From Moraxella atlantae NBRC 14588 (GTDB lineage Bacteria; Pseudomonadota; Gammaproteobacteria; Pseudomonadales; Moraxellaceae): DNA of 64,000 bases. Positions 17,478-28,921 of the stretch are shown here, piece after piece. Location of the stretch: assembly GCF_001591265.1 (NCBI RefSeq), contig NZ_BCUL01000002.1:220738-284737 (forward strand), written 5' to 3'. The notes beneath the pieces are model-generated. The model was given only the letters and a program-made list of their open reading frames with translations. It was not told the origin of the DNA and made no database searches. Position 1 is the first letter of the stretch, and the number at the start of each line of letters is the position of its first letter. The position numbers and the translations under genes were made by a program.

Positions 17478-18833
17478 ATGAGTTATTTTGGTACAGATGG
17501 TATTCGTGGGCGTTTTGGTGAACAGCCAATTCACCCGCAATTTTTGATTAAATTGGGTTATGCAGCAGGCAAGGTGTTGCTTGCCGAGCAAAGCGCACGC
17601 CGCGATGGGCAAGTGCCCAACGTGGTGATTGGCAAGGACACGCGGCTATCGGGCTATGTCATCGAGGCGTGTTTGCAGGCAGGATTTAACGCAGCAGGGG
17701 TAGATGTACACATGCTGGGCGTGATTCCCACGCCTGCGATTGCCCATTTGACGCGCAGTTTTCATGCCGATGCTGGCGTGGTCATCTCTGCCTCGCACAA
17801 TCCGTTTTATGACAACGGTGTCAAGTTTTTTTCGCGTGATGGCAAAAAATTGTCCGATGCCACCCAAGATGCGATTAACGCGTTATTGGCACAATTAGAT
17901 GACCAAACGATCGTGATTGACAGCCCTGAGGCATTGGGGCGGCATTATCGGGTTGAGGATGCCAAAGGGCGTTATATTGAGTTTTGCAAAGGTACGTTTC
18001 CGTATCATCTAAACCTTGATACCTTAACCATCGTGCTTGACACTGCGCACGGTGCAGGCTATAGCGTCGCGCCGCGTGTGCTGCGTGAGCTTGGCGCGAC
18101 TATCATCGGCATGGGCGATGAACCCGATGGGCTTAATATCAATGCCGAAGTGGGTTCGACTCACCCCGAGGCGCTGCAACAAGCAGTATTGGCGCACAGT
18201 GCGGATTTGGGCATTGCCCTTGATGGCGATGGTGACCGTATCATCATGGTTGATGAGCATGGCAAATTGGTTGATGGTGACGCGATTTTGTACGCGCTTG
18301 CCACCCAAGGCAAGCACAAAGCCATCGGCGTGGTTGGCACCTTGATGACTAACATGGGCTTACAGCTCGCACTTGAGCAGCAAGGTATTGACTTTGTGCG
18401 CGCCAAGGTGGGTGATCGCTACGTCATGCAAGCGCTTGAAAAACGCGGTTGGACGCTTGGCGGCGAATCTTCAGGGCATATTTTGACCTTGGATAAAGCC
18501 AGCACGGGCGATGCCATCGTGGCGGCGTTGCAAGTGTTGGCACTGGTTGTCGAAACGGGCAAATCGTTGAGCCAGTTACTGACAGGCTACACCCAACTGC
18601 CGCAAACGTTGGTCAATGTGCGTCTCAATCAACGCCAAGACCCGTTTGCCCACAATGAGCTTGCCGCGCGTTTTGCCAAAGCAGAACAAGTACTAGCAGG
18701 ACGTGGACGGCTATTGATTCGTCAATCGGGTACTGAGCCTGTTATCCGCGTGATGGTCGAGAGTGACGATAAAATTGAGTGCGACGCCATGGCGCGTGAG
18801 TTAGCCGACGCAATTCAGCAAGCGTTGGCATAA
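17478..18833 (+). CDS. glmM: Phosphoglucosamine mutase
   Basis: Converts glucosamine-6-phosphate to glucosamine-1-phosphate for UDP-GlcNAc, feeding peptidoglycan and lipid A. The start [11 protein letters not shown] at 17478 matches the family; earlier in-frame GTG and ATG codons (17469, 17475) are less likely. The phosphoserine loop is ISASHNPF (Ser106), the metal loop is DGDGDR (about 244-249), and the sugar and phosphate loops GGESSGH and [11 protein letters not shown] are in the expected places. The length of 451 residues is normal. It is probably co-transcribed with guaB and ends in a very strong terminator. Confidence 0.96.
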   Translation: MSYFGTDGIRGRFGEQPIHPQFLIKLGYAAGKVLLAEQSARRDGQVPNVVIGKDTRLSGYVIEACLQAGFNAAGVDVHMLGVIPTPAIAHLTRSFHADAGVVISASHNPFYDNGVKFFSRDGKKLSDATQDAINALLAQLDDQTIVIDSPEALGRHYRVEDAKGRYIEFCKGTFPYHLNLDTLTIVLDTAHGAGYSVAPRVLRELGATIIGMGDEPDGLNINAEVGSTHPEALQQAVLAHSADLGIALDGDGDRIIMVDEHGKLVDGDAILYALATQGKHKAIGVVGTLMTNMGLQLALEQQGIDFVRAKVGDRYVMQALEKRGWTLGGESSGHILTLDKASTGDAIVAALQVLALVVETGKSLSQLLTGYTQLPQTLVNVRLNQRQDPFAHNELAARFAKAEQVLAGRGRLLIRQSGTEPVIRVMVESDDKIECDAMARELADAIQQALA

Positions 18834-18877
18834 TAGGCTTAAACACGCATGCGCTAAGCTTGTTGTCTTGGCAAGAT

Positions 18878-18925
18878 TGGGCTAAACTGATTGGATCAAT
18901 ATCCAACCAGTTTAGCCCATTTTTT
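18878..18925 (+). terminator. Strong rho-independent terminator after glmM
   Basis: TGGGCTAAACTG...CAGTTTAGCCCA, with the inner arms TTGGAT and ATCCAA continuing the stem around a CAAT loop, then TTTTTT. About 18 pairs with one mismatch. Confidence 0.9.
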
Positions 18926-18949
18926 CATTAAAATAACCGAGCCAATACT

Positions 18950-19633
18950 ATGTCAAGCACAGCCAACAGCCACATCGAGCTAGATTTTACCAATCAACGC
19001 CAGTCTTATGAGCAAGGCGAATTGTTAGAAACCACCTTGCCTGATACGCCGATGCCATTGTTACAAACATGGCTTGAGCAAGCCATCGCCAGCGAGCCAC
19101 ATGAGGCTTACGCCTTGGCATTGGCAACCTGTGGGCGTGATCAGCAGCCATCGGTGCGCACTGTGTTGATGCGTGAACTAGTCGCGCTAGACAGTGGACA
19201 AATCGGACTGACGTTTTATACCAATTATGACAGCGCCAAAGCTGCCGACTTAGCCGCCAATCCGCGTGCCGAGGCGTTGTTTTTTTGGGCATCACAACAG
19301 CGGCAGGTGCGTATCAGCGGGCAGGTGGCAAAGGTCAGCCGTGCGCAAACCGCCGATTATTTTGTCAAACGCCCACACGACAGCCAACTGGCGGCTTGGG
19401 TGAGTACACCGCAAAGTGGCGTGGTTGATAGCCGCGATACCATGCAAAAGCGGTATGACGCGTTAGCCGAGCAGTATCGCGACCAAGCTGTGCCTGTGCC
19501 CGATTTTTGGGGCGGCTATCAGCTGACTGCCGAAAGCATTGAGTTTTGGCAAGGACGCGCTAACCGCATGCACGACCGTATAGTCTATGTATGGCAAGAT
19601 GCTAGCTGGACGCGTGAACGCTTGTTGCCTTAG
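18950..19633 (+). CDS. pdxH: Pyridoxamine 5'-phosphate oxidase
   Basis: FMN-dependent oxidation of pyridoxine or pyridoxamine 5'-phosphate to pyridoxal 5'-phosphate. The 227-residue protein shows RTVLMRELV...GLTFYTNYDSAKAADL (FMN and substrate region, about 65-100) and ALFFWASQQRQVRISG. The family C-terminal signature ESIEFWQGRANRMHDR and the ending ERLLP are also present. It is single-gene and convergent with degV, with 40 bases between the stops. Confidence 0.95.
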   Translation: MSSTANSHIELDFTNQRQSYEQGELLETTLPDTPMPLLQTWLEQAIASEPHEAYALALATCGRDQQPSVRTVLMRELVALDSGQIGLTFYTNYDSAKAADLAANPRAEALFFWASQQRQVRISGQVAKVSRAQTADYFVKRPHDSQLAAWVSTPQSGVVDSRDTMQKRYDALAEQYRDQAVPVPDFWGGYQLTAESIEFWQGRANRMHDRIVYVWQDASWTRERLLP

Positions 19634-19673
19634 TTTGCTGCTTTAGTCACATGGGTCACGTCAAGTTTTGAGC

Positions 19674-20576
19674 TTAAGCAGCATTGTGCAAACGGTGATA
19701 TAGCAGCGGAATATCGCCATAAAACGCGCACAAGCCAACCGCGAACGGTCCATGATTGGCAATTGAAATCGCCGATAAATCAACAATCGGTACTTGCGTG
19801 AGTCCATATTGCTGCGCTAATAGCTGTTGCAGCGCAACTGACATATCGCGCGACATCGCCGTGTCGGCAATAAACAACGCACTGGCACGCAAACCTGCGC
19901 GTTTGGCGAGGTGTTCAGCAATGCGCGTGATGGCTTTTTGGGTTTTGCGCACCTTGTCGGATACCACCAATGTACCCGTTTCATCAAGATGAATTACAGG
20001 CTTGATATCAAGCAAATTCGCTACCCAACCTGCAGGCGCGGAGATTTTTTTGTTGCGAATCAGATAATCAAGCCGACTGACGGTAAAATACACGTCACTG
20101 TTGGCACGCAGCGTATCAAGCCGCGCCACGATATCGTCAAACGACTTGCCTTGGCTAAGCATGACACCTGCCTCATACACCAACGCACCTTCGGCAATAT
20201 TGATGGACTTGGTATCATACACACAGATGCTAAGCTTGTCGGCAAACCGTGGACGCACGCGCTCAATAATCGCCAAGCTATCGCTAAACTGAGATGAAAT
20301 ACAGCTAACAAACACATGGGTATAGCCGCGTTGAACCAATTGAGCAAATAAATTGGCGATTTCATGATCGCTGGCAGGGGTGGAGGAGGCTAGTACATTG
20401 GGGTGCAGTGGATTGGTCATGATCTCAACCAACCGTTCGCTGTTGATATTTTTACCATCAGTAAATTCAACCGTATCGACCTTGACGTGCATACGCAACA
20501 ACTCAAGCTCAAACGGTAAGGTAATACCAATACCCTGCAAACAACACGATGACGTAGCCACGACAATGGATTTCAT
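19674..20576 (-). CDS. DegV family fatty-acid-binding protein
   Basis: A 300-residue DegV protein. The family binds a single fatty acid between two domains; the FakB members hand it to a kinase (FakA), mainly in Gram-positives. Visible marks are the N-terminal IVVATSSCCL strand-loop, LASSTPASDHEI at the position of the family TSQPS motif, and NIAEGALVYEAG. The IRNKKISAPAGWVANLLDIKPV block and a C-terminal HGPFAVGL also fit. No fakA homologue is near, so the partner is unknown, as is common in proteobacteria. The start at 20576 follows AGGAAAGC. Confidence 0.85.
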   Translation of the reverse strand: MKSIVVATSSCCLQGIGITLPFELELLRMHVKVDTVEFTDGKNINSERLVEIMTNPLHPNVLASSTPASDHEIANLFAQLVQRGYTHVFVSCISSQFSDSLAIIERVRPRFADKLSICVYDTKSINIAEGALVYEAGVMLSQGKSFDDIVARLDTLRANSDVYFTVSRLDYLIRNKKISAPAGWVANLLDIKPVIHLDETGTLVVSDKVRKTQKAITRIAEHLAKRAGLRASALFIADTAMSRDMSVALQQLLAQQYGLTQVPIVDLSAISIANHGPFAVGLCAFYGDIPLLYHRLHNAA

Positions 20577-20928
20577 AGCTTTCCTTGCTAGTATGCGCTG
20601 AAAATGACGTTTAATTTAATATAGTGATTGTGATTGCCGTTTGTCGCCCTATCATATCCATATATCGCGTTCATAACGGCTAAAGCTTGGCTAACATAGC
20701 AAAAATATCAACCTATCGCAAGCCTTACGCACCATCAATCAACACACGACGCGTGACCGCTTAGCCATTATATTTGCCATGATTGGTGCCTATTAACAAG
20801 CGCGTAAATTTGGGTTAAATCTTTACCAATATCAGCACAAGCCCATTTATTCTTAGGTGTAAACTTGCTAAGATAGCAGGCTGTTTTGCTTTCAATCCAC
20901 ACCAAAAACCAAGTAAGGAACACGCGCG
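20577..20928. promoter_or_regulatory. Divergent intergenic region (degV / proB)
   Basis: A 352-base region without a gene. On the plus strand TGCTAAGAT at 20866-20874 is an extended -10 candidate for proB, and AAGGA at 20915-20919 is its ribosome site. Nothing else with clear structure was seen. Confidence 0.4.
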
Positions 20929-22110
20929 GTGACCGCCACTTCAGCCAGCCAAGCCCTAACTAATCAAGACCCAACCAGCCAAAACTCAGCCATGACCTCA
21001 GCGTCAGACGCAATACAAGCGCCTAAGCCCAAACATGCGCCGATTGTGGTGGTGAAAATCGGCTCATCACTTTTGACCAACAACGGGCGCGGGCTTGACC
21101 GCACGGCGATTTATGAATGGGCAAAACAAATTGCACGCCTACACCAAGCAGGGCAGCAGGTGCTACTGGTATCATCAGGCGCGGTGGCAGAGGGCGTGGT
21201 GCGTATGAACCTTGATGAACGCCCCAAAAAACTTGCCGCCTTGCAAGCGTGCGCCGCGGTTGGGCAAATGGGTTTGATTGAAACATGGTGGTCGGCGCTG
21301 ATTCAATACGGTATCCAAAGCTCGCAGCTGCTTTTGACCCACGATGACTTGGCAAACCGCAACCGCTATCTAAATGCCGCCAATACCTTGCAACAGCTGC
21401 TTGATTGGCAAGTGTTGCCTGTTATCAATGAAAACGACACGGTCAGCGTCGGGCAGATCAAATTTGGCGACAACGACAGCTTAGGCGCGATGGTTGCTGC
21501 GATGGTCAAAGCGGATTTATACATCATTTTAACGGATCAAGAGGGTGTATTTACCGACAACCCACGCCACAACCCTGAAGCTACCTTGATCGCCAGTGAG
21601 CGCGCGATGGCAGATTATCTGTTTGATATCGCAGGTGAAGGCGGCAAACTGGGTAGCGGCGGTATGCTAACTAAAATTCGCGCGGCACGACTGGCGGCGA
21701 TGGGCGGTTGCCCAACGGTAATTGCCAACGGGCGTGTGGATGATGTCATCACACGCATTGCAAACGGTGAGGCGATTGGCACACGCTTGACAACCAATGA
21801 CGCGGATAAAATCATTGCCAAAAAACAATGGCTGGCTGCCCATTTGCGTATGGCAGGGCGATTGGTGCTTGATGCAGGTGCGGTTAATGCCATCGTCAAT
21901 CATGGCAAAAGTCTGCTACTGGTCGGCGTGCGTGAGTTACAGGGCGATTTTGCCGAAGGCGATGTGGTCGAATGTGTCGATGAGCAGGGGGTGCGCGTGG
22001 CAGTGGGGCAGGTGAGTATCAGCGCGCAAGCCGCCCATGACGCGCTTGCCAACCAGTCTGCGCAAAATTTGATTATCTTGCACCGCGATAACATGGCGGT
22101 GGTGGTTTGA
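20929..22110 (+). CDS. proB: Glutamate 5-kinase
   Basis: Phosphorylates glutamate in the first step of proline synthesis and is usually feedback-inhibited by proline. The amino-acid kinase domain (about residues 36-290) has [27 protein letters not shown]...FGDNDSLGA and GTGGMLTK-like [14 protein letters not shown]-terminal PUA domain (about 305-393) is present. The start is taken as the GTG at 20929, 9 bases after AAGGA. This gives a 35-residue Ser/Thr/Gln-rich N-terminal extension of no known role; an ATG at 20992 would remove most of it. proA is not in the window. hemE follows after 60 bases. Confidence 0.93.
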   Translation: MTATSASQALTNQDPTSQNSAMTSASDAIQAPKPKHAPIVVVKIGSSLLTNNGRGLDRTAIYEWAKQIARLHQAGQQVLLVSSGAVAEGVVRMNLDERPKKLAALQACAAVGQMGLIETWWSALIQYGIQSSQLLLTHDDLANRNRYLNAANTLQQLLDWQVLPVINENDTVSVGQIKFGDNDSLGAMVAAMVKADLYIILTDQEGVFTDNPRHNPEATLIASERAMADYLFDIAGEGGKLGSGGMLTKIRAARLAAMGGCPTVIANGRVDDVITRIANGEAIGTRLTTNDADKIIAKKQWLAAHLRMAGRLVLDAGAVNAIVNHGKSLLLVGVRELQGDFAEGDVVECVDEQGVRVAVGQVSISAQAAHDALANQSAQNLIILHRDNMAVVV

Positions 22111-22170
22111 ATTTTCGCCCAATCAAGCAACTTGCCATCAATGAAAAAATTTAATATCTGTAGGTGATCC

Positions 22171-23244
22171 ATGACCCAACACGATTTTCCCACCTTAAAA
22201 AATGACCGCCTGTTAAAAGCCCTACGCTTTGAGGCGATTGATACCACGCCTGTGTGGATGATGCGCCAAGCAGGGCGTTATTTGCCCGAATACAAAGCCA
22301 CGCGCACGCAAGCAGGCGATTTTTTAAGCCTGTGCAAAAACACCGAACTGGCGACTGAGGTCACCTTGCAGCCGTTGCGGCGTTTTGACTTGGATGCGGC
22401 GATTTTGTTTAGCGATATTCTCACCATTCCTGATGCACTCGGCTTGGGATTATATTTTGAGACAGGCGAAGGTCCCAAATTTCGGCGTACCGTGCGCAGC
22501 ATGGCAGACGTCACAGCATTGCCCAAAATCGATATGGTTGAGGCATTGGATTATGTCATGGCAGCGGTAAGCAGTATTCGCCGCGCACTTAATGGACAAG
22601 TACCGTTGTTTGGGTTTTCAGGCAGCGCGTGGACGTTGGCAACCTACATGGTGGAAGGCGGCAGCTCGCGTGATTTTCGTTATACCAAAGGCTTGCTGTA
22701 TCGTGAGCCTGACACGCTACACGCGCTACTTGGCAAACTGACTGACGCAATTATCGAATATCTGGTGGGGCAAATCGCGGCAGGTGCGCAGTTAGTGCAA
22801 GTGTTTGACAGTTGGGGTGGGGCGTTGGGGCATCGCCAGTTTGTTGAATTCTCTCACCAGTACAATTGTCAAGTCGTGCGCGCGCTCAAGGCGCGTTTTC
22901 CTGATGTACCTGTGGTGCTATTCACCAAAGGTGGCGGCTTGTGGTTGGATCAACAAGTTACCAGTGGCGCGGACGCGTTGGGTATGGATTGGACAATGCC
23001 ACTTGCGCGCGCGCGGCAAATCGCCGAGCCCAAGCAGGTCGCGCTACAGGGCAACCTTGACCCTGCCACCTTGTACGTCGCGCCTGCCGATATTCGCCGA
23101 CATACCCATGCCATGCTTGATGATGTGTACAGCGATGGTGTAAAAACTGGTTACGTTGCCAACCTTGGACATGGCATCAGCCAATGGGTCAATCCCGATC
23201 ATGCCAAAGCGTTTATCGACGCGGTGCATGATTACCCACTGTAA
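22171..23244 (+). CDS. hemE: Uroporphyrinogen decarboxylase
   Basis: Cofactor-free decarboxylation of uroporphyrinogen III to coproporphyrinogen III in heme synthesis. Both family signatures are present: [15 protein letters not shown] (residues 27-41) and [16 protein letters not shown] (about 149-164). The catalytic Asp lies in the [12 protein letters not shown] segment. The length of 357 residues is standard. It is likely co-transcribed with proB and ends in a terminator shared, in the other direction, with rnpB. Confidence 0.96.
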   Translation: MTQHDFPTLKNDRLLKALRFEAIDTTPVWMMRQAGRYLPEYKATRTQAGDFLSLCKNTELATEVTLQPLRRFDLDAAILFSDILTIPDALGLGLYFETGEGPKFRRTVRSMADVTALPKIDMVEALDYVMAAVSSIRRALNGQVPLFGFSGSAWTLATYMVEGGSSRDFRYTKGLLYREPDTLHALLGKLTDAIIEYLVGQIAAGAQLVQVFDSWGGALGHRQFVEFSHQYNCQVVRALKARFPDVPVVLFTKGGGLWLDQQVTSGADALGMDWTMPLARARQIAEPKQVALQGNLDPATLYVAPADIRRHTHAMLDDVYSDGVKTGYVANLGHGISQWVNPDHAKAFIDAVHDYPL

Positions 23245-23264
23245 CCTTATTGATTGGTTTGACC

Positions 23265-23302
23265 AAAAAAAATCCCAAACCTCTATAGCTTGGGATTTTT
23301 TT
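23265..23302. terminator. Bidirectional terminator between hemE and rnpB
   Basis: AATCCCAA...TTGGGATT stem flanked by a run of A on one side and T on the other. It can end hemE on the plus strand and rnpB on the minus strand. Confidence 0.85.
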
Positions 23303-23313
23303 TAAATAAAAAT

Positions 23314-23678
23314 TTGACAAACCGATAAGCCGGGTTCTGTCGAGGACGAACATTCATCTAGGCGCAGCGTCACCACTACGCTCAAGCAACCTACCCGTGT
23401 CCTATGCGGGCCACACGAAACGGACACCTATTTGGTCTTGCTACGAGTGGAGTTTACCTTGCCGTGCGTTGTTACCAAGCACGCGGTGGGCTCTTACCCC
23501 ACCGTTTCACCCTTACCGCGGCATTGCCTGCCGAGGCGGTCTATTCTCTGCTGCACTGGTCGTAGGCTTGCGCCTCCCAGCCGTTAGCTGGCACTCTGCC
23601 CTATGTAGCCCGGACTTTCCTCCCTACCGTTGCCTGCTGTGGCGTGGTACAGCGTTCGTCTGGTCTGCCAAAGCCAAA
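23314..23678 (-). ncRNA. rnpB: RNase P RNA (type A)
   Basis: Catalytic RNA of RNase P, which trims the 5' leader of tRNA precursors. On the minus strand the conserved CR-I block GAGGAAAGTCCGGGCT is followed by a CATAGGGCAG-type continuation. Later come the GTAAACTCCA region and the 3' end CAGAACCCGGCTTATCGGTT, all in the order of E. coli M1 RNA. The ends are set by comparison to that RNA and may be off by a few bases. It faces hemE and shares its terminator. The protein partner rnpA is not in the window. Confidence 0.96.
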
Positions 23679-23757
23679 TTGTAACACAGTTTTAGCTGAT
23701 TTTGTCAAATAACGTGTCTAAAGTCAGCAAAGCATTGCCTAGACGCATCTAGCCTGA

Positions 23758-24030
<273 letters not shown>

Positions 24031-24050
24031 TTAATTTTAAAAATAAAAAA

Positions 24051-24800
<750 letters not shown>

Positions 24801-24847
24801 TTAAACCAATTTACCCTATATTAGTCAGTTTAATTTAGGACAAGATT

Positions 24848-25318
24848 ATGAGTAAAAAGGCGAAAACGCCGAGCCTAATTGCCAGTAACAAAAAGGCGCG
24901 TCATGAATACTTCATCGAGGAGACCTATGAGGCAGGGTTAGAGCTGCTTGGTTGGGAGGTCAAATCGATTCGAGCAGGCAAAATGCGTATCACCGAAAGC
25001 TACGTCACCTTCAAAGATGGCGAGGCGTTTTTATTCGGGGCGCATATTCAGCCCCTGTTGTCTGCCTCAACCCATGTAGCTGCCGATGCCATGCGCACAC
25101 GCAAGCTTTTGCTGCATCGGCGCGAGATTGACAAGCTATTTGGCATGGTCAATCAAAAAGGGCATACCTGTGTCGCGCTCAAGGTGTATTGGCACCATGG
25201 GCTGGTCAAGTGTGAAATCGCACTAGCCAAAGGTAAAAAACTGCACGACAAACGCGCAACGCTCAAAGAACGCGATTATCAGCGTGACAAACAACGTGGT
25301 TTTAAAAACCTTGTATAA
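24848..25318 (+). CDS. smpB: SsrA-binding protein SmpB
   Basis: Partner of tmRNA in rescue of stalled ribosomes. The 156-residue OB-fold protein has the family blocks [30 protein letters not shown] and [17 protein letters not shown]. The basic C-terminal tail ([18 protein letters not shown]) inserts into the decoding centre. AGGACAAG precedes the ATG. No tmRNA gene was found in the neighbouring sequence. cmoM follows after 17 bases. Confidence 0.97.
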   Translation: MSKKAKTPSLIASNKKARHEYFIEETYEAGLELLGWEVKSIRAGKMRITESYVTFKDGEAFLFGAHIQPLLSASTHVAADAMRTRKLLLHRREIDKLFGMVNQKGHTCVALKVYWHHGLVKCEIALAKGKKLHDKRATLKERDYQRDKQRGFKNLV

Positions 25319-25335
25319 AAAATTTGGCAAAAATC

Positions 25336-26136
25336 ATGACTGATCGTAATTTTGACGACATCAGCGCGCATTTTGCCCAAAAAATCTATGGCGGTTTGAA
25401 GGGAAAAATCCGCCTAGCAGTGCTGCGCCGTGATTTGCAAACTTGGCTGGCAGCGTGGCAAGCGCAATACCCGTCACGCGCGTGTCGGGTGCTAGATATC
25501 GGTGCAGGGCTTGGGCAGCTTGCCATTGAGCTGGCAGTAGCAGGGCACGAAGTCACCGTCAATGACGTGTCGGCAAATATGCTGACATCGGCGCGACAGG
25601 CAGCACAGGCACAAGGTGTGGCAAATGCCATCAGCTGGTACACCTGCGCGTATCAAGACTTGGCGGTGCGCTTGCGTGAGGCAGATACGCCGCCTTTTGA
25701 TTTGATTTTATGCCATGCGGTGCTTGAATGGCTTGATCAGCCACAGAACGTGCTGGCATTTGTCGATGATTGGCTGGTGGCAGACGGCGCGTTGTCATTG
25801 TGTTTTTATAACCCTGCCAGTTTTGTGTATCGTAATTTGATCATGGGCAATTTTAACTTGCTCAATAATGCCGATTTTCAAGCCGATTCAGGCAGTCTTA
25901 CGCCCAATCACCCCGTTGAGCTAGCACAGGTGCAAGACTGGTTAGATGCGCTTGGCTACACGGTGGTGCAAAGCTCGGGGCTACGCGTATTTCATGATTA
26001 CGCCGCGCTCAAACGCGGCGGTCATGCTAACCCTGAGGCGGTGATCGAGATGGAGCTTAAATACAGCACACAAGCGCCGTACAAATGGCTTGGGCGTTAT
26101 ATTCATCTATTGGCACAAAAACCTAGCCAATTTTAG
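25336..26136 (+). CDS. cmoM: tRNA 5-carboxymethoxyuridine methyltransferase
   Basis: SAM-dependent enzyme that methylates cmo5U34 to mcmo5U34 in a subset of tRNAs. The 266-residue protein begins MTDRNFDDISAHFAQKIYGG, very close to E. coli CmoM (formerly SmtA). It has the SAM loop VLDIGAGLGQLAIELA (about 49-64), LILCHAVLEWL (about 123-133), SLCFYNPASFVYRN, and the ending GRYIHLLAQKP. The ATG at 25336 matches the E. coli start; a TTG four codons upstream is also in frame. Probably an operon with smpB, so the pair links two translation functions. Confidence 0.9.
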   Translation: MTDRNFDDISAHFAQKIYGGLKGKIRLAVLRRDLQTWLAAWQAQYPSRACRVLDIGAGLGQLAIELAVAGHEVTVNDVSANMLTSARQAAQAQGVANAISWYTCAYQDLAVRLREADTPPFDLILCHAVLEWLDQPQNVLAFVDDWLVADGALSLCFYNPASFVYRNLIMGNFNLLNNADFQADSGSLTPNHPVELAQVQDWLDALGYTVVQSSGLRVFHDYAALKRGGHANPEAVIEMELKYSTQAPYKWLGRYIHLLAQKPSQF

Positions 26137-26163
26137 TACCTAACCACTATCTGACTGATAAAC

Positions 26164-27258
26164 TTAGCGATAGCCCACTTCATCCATCAACATCTTGGCA
26201 TTTGCAAGCCCTGTATGGAGTTGTTCGGGGGTCATCGGGCTATACACACCATCACCCAACGCCTTGAGACGCACCGAGGCTTCGGCTTGTGGATTGATCG
26301 GGTAGGTGTCGGTGAGGCTAGCAAATAAGCTTTGCTGATCGGGTGCGGCAAGCCATTCTATCAGCTGCAAGGCAAGCTCAGGTTGGTGACTGGCACGTGC
26401 CATGGCAATCGCTGTCAAGCGTTTTGGTACGCCACCTGAGGATGCGTTAATCCATGCCAATGCCAGCGGTGAGTTGGGATTTTGCGCGGTTGCATGGGCA
26501 AAGCGTTGGCTATCGGCAAGCCCGACCTGGCACTCACCGCGCGCAATGGCAGCCAGCAAGGCATCATCATCGCCAAACGGTGGGCGCGCCAAATTTGACA
26601 GCCAACCTTGTAGTACCGTGCGCGTTTTGGTTTCGCCCATATCGTGGATCAATTGTGCCACCAAAGCTTGGTTAGCAGGGTCTTGCGCTGACGTGAGGCA
26701 AAGTTTGTTTGCCCATTTGGGCGCGGCAAGACTGGCAAAGCTGCCAATATCAGCGGCTTTGAGCAAACGACTGTCATACACCGCTGCGCGCGTGTGATAC
26801 GATAACGGCAGCCAATTGCCATCGGGGTCAAGATAAGTATCGGGCACGCTTGCCGCGGCTTGTTCTGCATCAAACGGCTGCAGTAACGCTGCCTCAACCG
26901 CCTGTTGCAAAACAGCGGTATCGCTGCTAAGCACCACATCGGCAGGCTGATTGGTCAGCGCAGTAACCAAATATTTGGGTGCGGCATACACCACGCGAAT
27001 ATCCACATCATGTTGTTTGGCAAAATCTTGCAATAGTGGGCGAATGGATGCAGGCTCAATACTGCTAAACACGTGCAGCACGCTACGCACATCGGCAGGG
27101 GGCATATTGCTATCGGGCGCGCTTGCGGTACTGGCAGACTGGCTTGCTGTTAAAGCAGCGGTATCGGTAGCGGTAGGCTCATGTGAACAGCCTGCCAATG
27201 CCAACACGGTGCTGAACAATAAGCTATCAAACCAAAAACGGGCAAACTTCAACATCAT
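26164..27258 (-). CDS. Extracellular solute-binding lipoprotein, iron(III) ABC transporter type
   Basis: A 364-residue type 1/2 periplasmic binding protein of the FbpA/FutA kind. The lipobox LALAGC (Cys24) follows a signal peptide, and a Ser/Thr/Ala-rich tether reaches about residue 50. The binding-protein core starts at VLHVFSSIEPASIRPLL. The internal GNWLPLSYHTRAAVYDSRL segment resembles the anion and Tyr iron-ligand region of FbpA proteins. No permease or ATPase gene is adjacent, so it is an orphan and the ligand is a guess from the family. Two ATG codons (27258, 27255) are possible. It may work with a transporter encoded elsewhere. Confidence 0.75.
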   Translation of the reverse strand: MMLKFARFWFDSLLFSTVLALAGCSHEPTATDTAALTASQSASTASAPDSNMPPADVRSVLHVFSSIEPASIRPLLQDFAKQHDVDIRVVYAAPKYLVTALTNQPADVVLSSDTAVLQQAVEAALLQPFDAEQAAASVPDTYLDPDGNWLPLSYHTRAAVYDSRLLKAADIGSFASLAAPKWANKLCLTSAQDPANQALVAQLIHDMGETKTRTVLQGWLSNLARPPFGDDDALLAAIARGECQVGLADSQRFAHATAQNPNSPLALAWINASSGGVPKRLTAIAMARASHQPELALQLIEWLAAPDQQSLFASLTDTYPINPQAEASVRLKALGDGVYSPMTPEQLHTGLANAKMLMDEVGYR

Positions 27259-27727
27259 ATCCTAACAGTCGCGCGATTAAACACGCCAATGGCTTGAGGC
27301 AATCACCAATTTTGGACAAAAAAAGCTTAAGCCAACATTAAACAAACATATAAGCCTAGCATTATAGCGCAATTTTTGATACAACTAAGCACCCAATCGC
27401 CAAAAAAATACCCAAATGACATGGCATTTGGGCAGGAGGAAAACGGGTATTGAGTAATTATCATTAAACAAAAGGCTGACATCATGAAGCAATTACCACC
27501 TGTGCTTGATGATGAAATTATTATAAATCAATAACATAATTTTAGGGTTGTGTCTTGTGCAACTTGCGTAATGTTTTGCCAAAAAAACTTACTGATAAAG
27601 AAACATTAAAACCAAAACGGCGCAAAATCGGTTACAATAGCAGCTATTTAGCCAACTTGTTGCTAAAATCTGTCACGAAAAATAACCCACCCAACAACAG
27701 CCACTATCTTTTTTGTCAAGGACGACC
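27259..27727. other. Intergenic region (binding-protein gene / nadR)
   Basis: A 469-base region. It holds the inverted repeat CCCAAATG/CATTTGGG at 27411-27432; on the minus strand this is followed by TATTTTTTT, so it looks like a minus-strand terminator with no gene to end. A 16-codon frame at 27484-27534 starts MKQLPPVLDDE, which looks like the start of a truncated gene. TGCTAAAAT at 27661-27669 is a candidate -10 for nadR. The rest is AT-rich without a gene. Confidence 0.4.
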
Positions 27728-28846
27728 ATGCAACCTTCCATCACTGCGCTAACCGAGGCACCCAACAAACCAACTCACGGCGTGATCATTGGTTATTTTC
27801 AGCCGCTGCACTTGGGGCATATGCAGGCGATGATGTTTGCTGCAGGGCAGGTTGAGCAGCTCACCGTGGTGGTGTTGCCGCATCCTGCGCCCAATCCAAA
27901 ATTTCACATCACCCAAAAAGACAAAGCGCGTTGGTTGACGATGGCACTGGCGCACTTGCCGTTTGTTCGGGTGATGTTGGCAGATGACGCGGATTTGCCT
28001 GCGTTTGATGGCAAGATGACAGCGTTGGATGACATGCAGCGTTCGGCATTGGCACGCTTGGCGGCACAAATTAAAGCCGAGCGTGGTTTGACAGCCGATG
28101 ACACGTTGGCGTGGTGCGTGGATGCAGCCGACTGGCAGACGCTAGGCGGACACGTGGCGATGCTCACGTTGCCAAGCGGCTGGCAGGTATTGCCAACACC
28201 GCCCACAGGCTTTGACAGCGCAATAATTCATGCCAATCCTGCCCAGCATTGGGCGGCAATCCATCCTGAAGCGCGCGCTAGTTATACCAAAACCGTTGCT
28301 ATCGTTGGCGGGGAGAGCTCGGGTAAAACCACGTTGTTGTACAAACTGGTGAATCATTACGGTGCAAGCTACGCGCTTGAGATGGGGCGCGTGTTTGTTG
28401 AGACTGATTTGGGTGGTACTGAATTGGGCATGCAGTACACCGATTATCCGCTGATGGCAACCGACCATGCGCAAGCGATTCGCGCGGCGTGTCGTCACGC
28501 GCTTGCCCCCGTGACGTTGATTGATACTGATTTTGTCACCACACAGGCGTTTTGTGAGGAGTACGAGGGGCGCGCGCATCCATTTTTGGCGGCGTGTATT
28601 GATACGTTTTGTTTAGACTATACGTTGATGCTAGCCAATAATACACCGTGGGTTGCCGATGGCATGCGCTCACTGGGCACATTAGATGCCCGCCAACGCT
28701 TTGCCGCACGCTTAACGGATATTTATGCACGCCATCAGATTACACCTGTATGTATCAACGATGCCGATTATCAAGCGCGGTTTTTGGCAGCAGTGCGTTT
28801 TATTGATCGCGCTATTTTTGGCAAATCCCCGACAGATATTGGCTAG
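27728..28846 (+). CDS. nadR: NadR-type NMN adenylyltransferase / nicotinamide riboside kinase
   Basis: Bifunctional NAD salvage enzyme. The N-terminal nucleotidyltransferase domain has IGYFQPLHLGH (HLGH at 28-31). The C-terminal P-loop kinase domain starts near residue 188 with the Walker A GGESSGKTT (194-202) and has a DTDFVTT Walker B-like strand. Unlike the Salmonella and E. coli proteins it lacks the N-terminal helix-turn-helix, so it should not act as the NAD-responsive repressor. The ATG at 27728 (after CAAGGA) gives 372 residues. pnuC follows 75 bases later; together they import and phosphorylate nicotinamide riboside to make NAD. Confidence 0.9.
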   Translation: MQPSITALTEAPNKPTHGVIIGYFQPLHLGHMQAMMFAAGQVEQLTVVVLPHPAPNPKFHITQKDKARWLTMALAHLPFVRVMLADDADLPAFDGKMTALDDMQRSALARLAAQIKAERGLTADDTLAWCVDAADWQTLGGHVAMLTLPSGWQVLPTPPTGFDSAIIHANPAQHWAAIHPEARASYTKTVAIVGGESSGKTTLLYKLVNHYGASYALEMGRVFVETDLGGTELGMQYTDYPLMATDHAQAIRAACRHALAPVTLIDTDFVTTQAFCEEYEGRAHPFLAACIDTFCLDYTLMLANNTPWVADGMRSLGTLDARQRFAARLTDIYARHQITPVCINDADYQARFLAAVRFIDRAIFGKSPTDIG

Positions 28847-28921
28847 CTTTTGGCTTTTGGTGGTATGGATAGTTGCATGTGTTTTAATTTTTTGTGAAAG
28901 ATATACAAGCAAGGATGTAAT

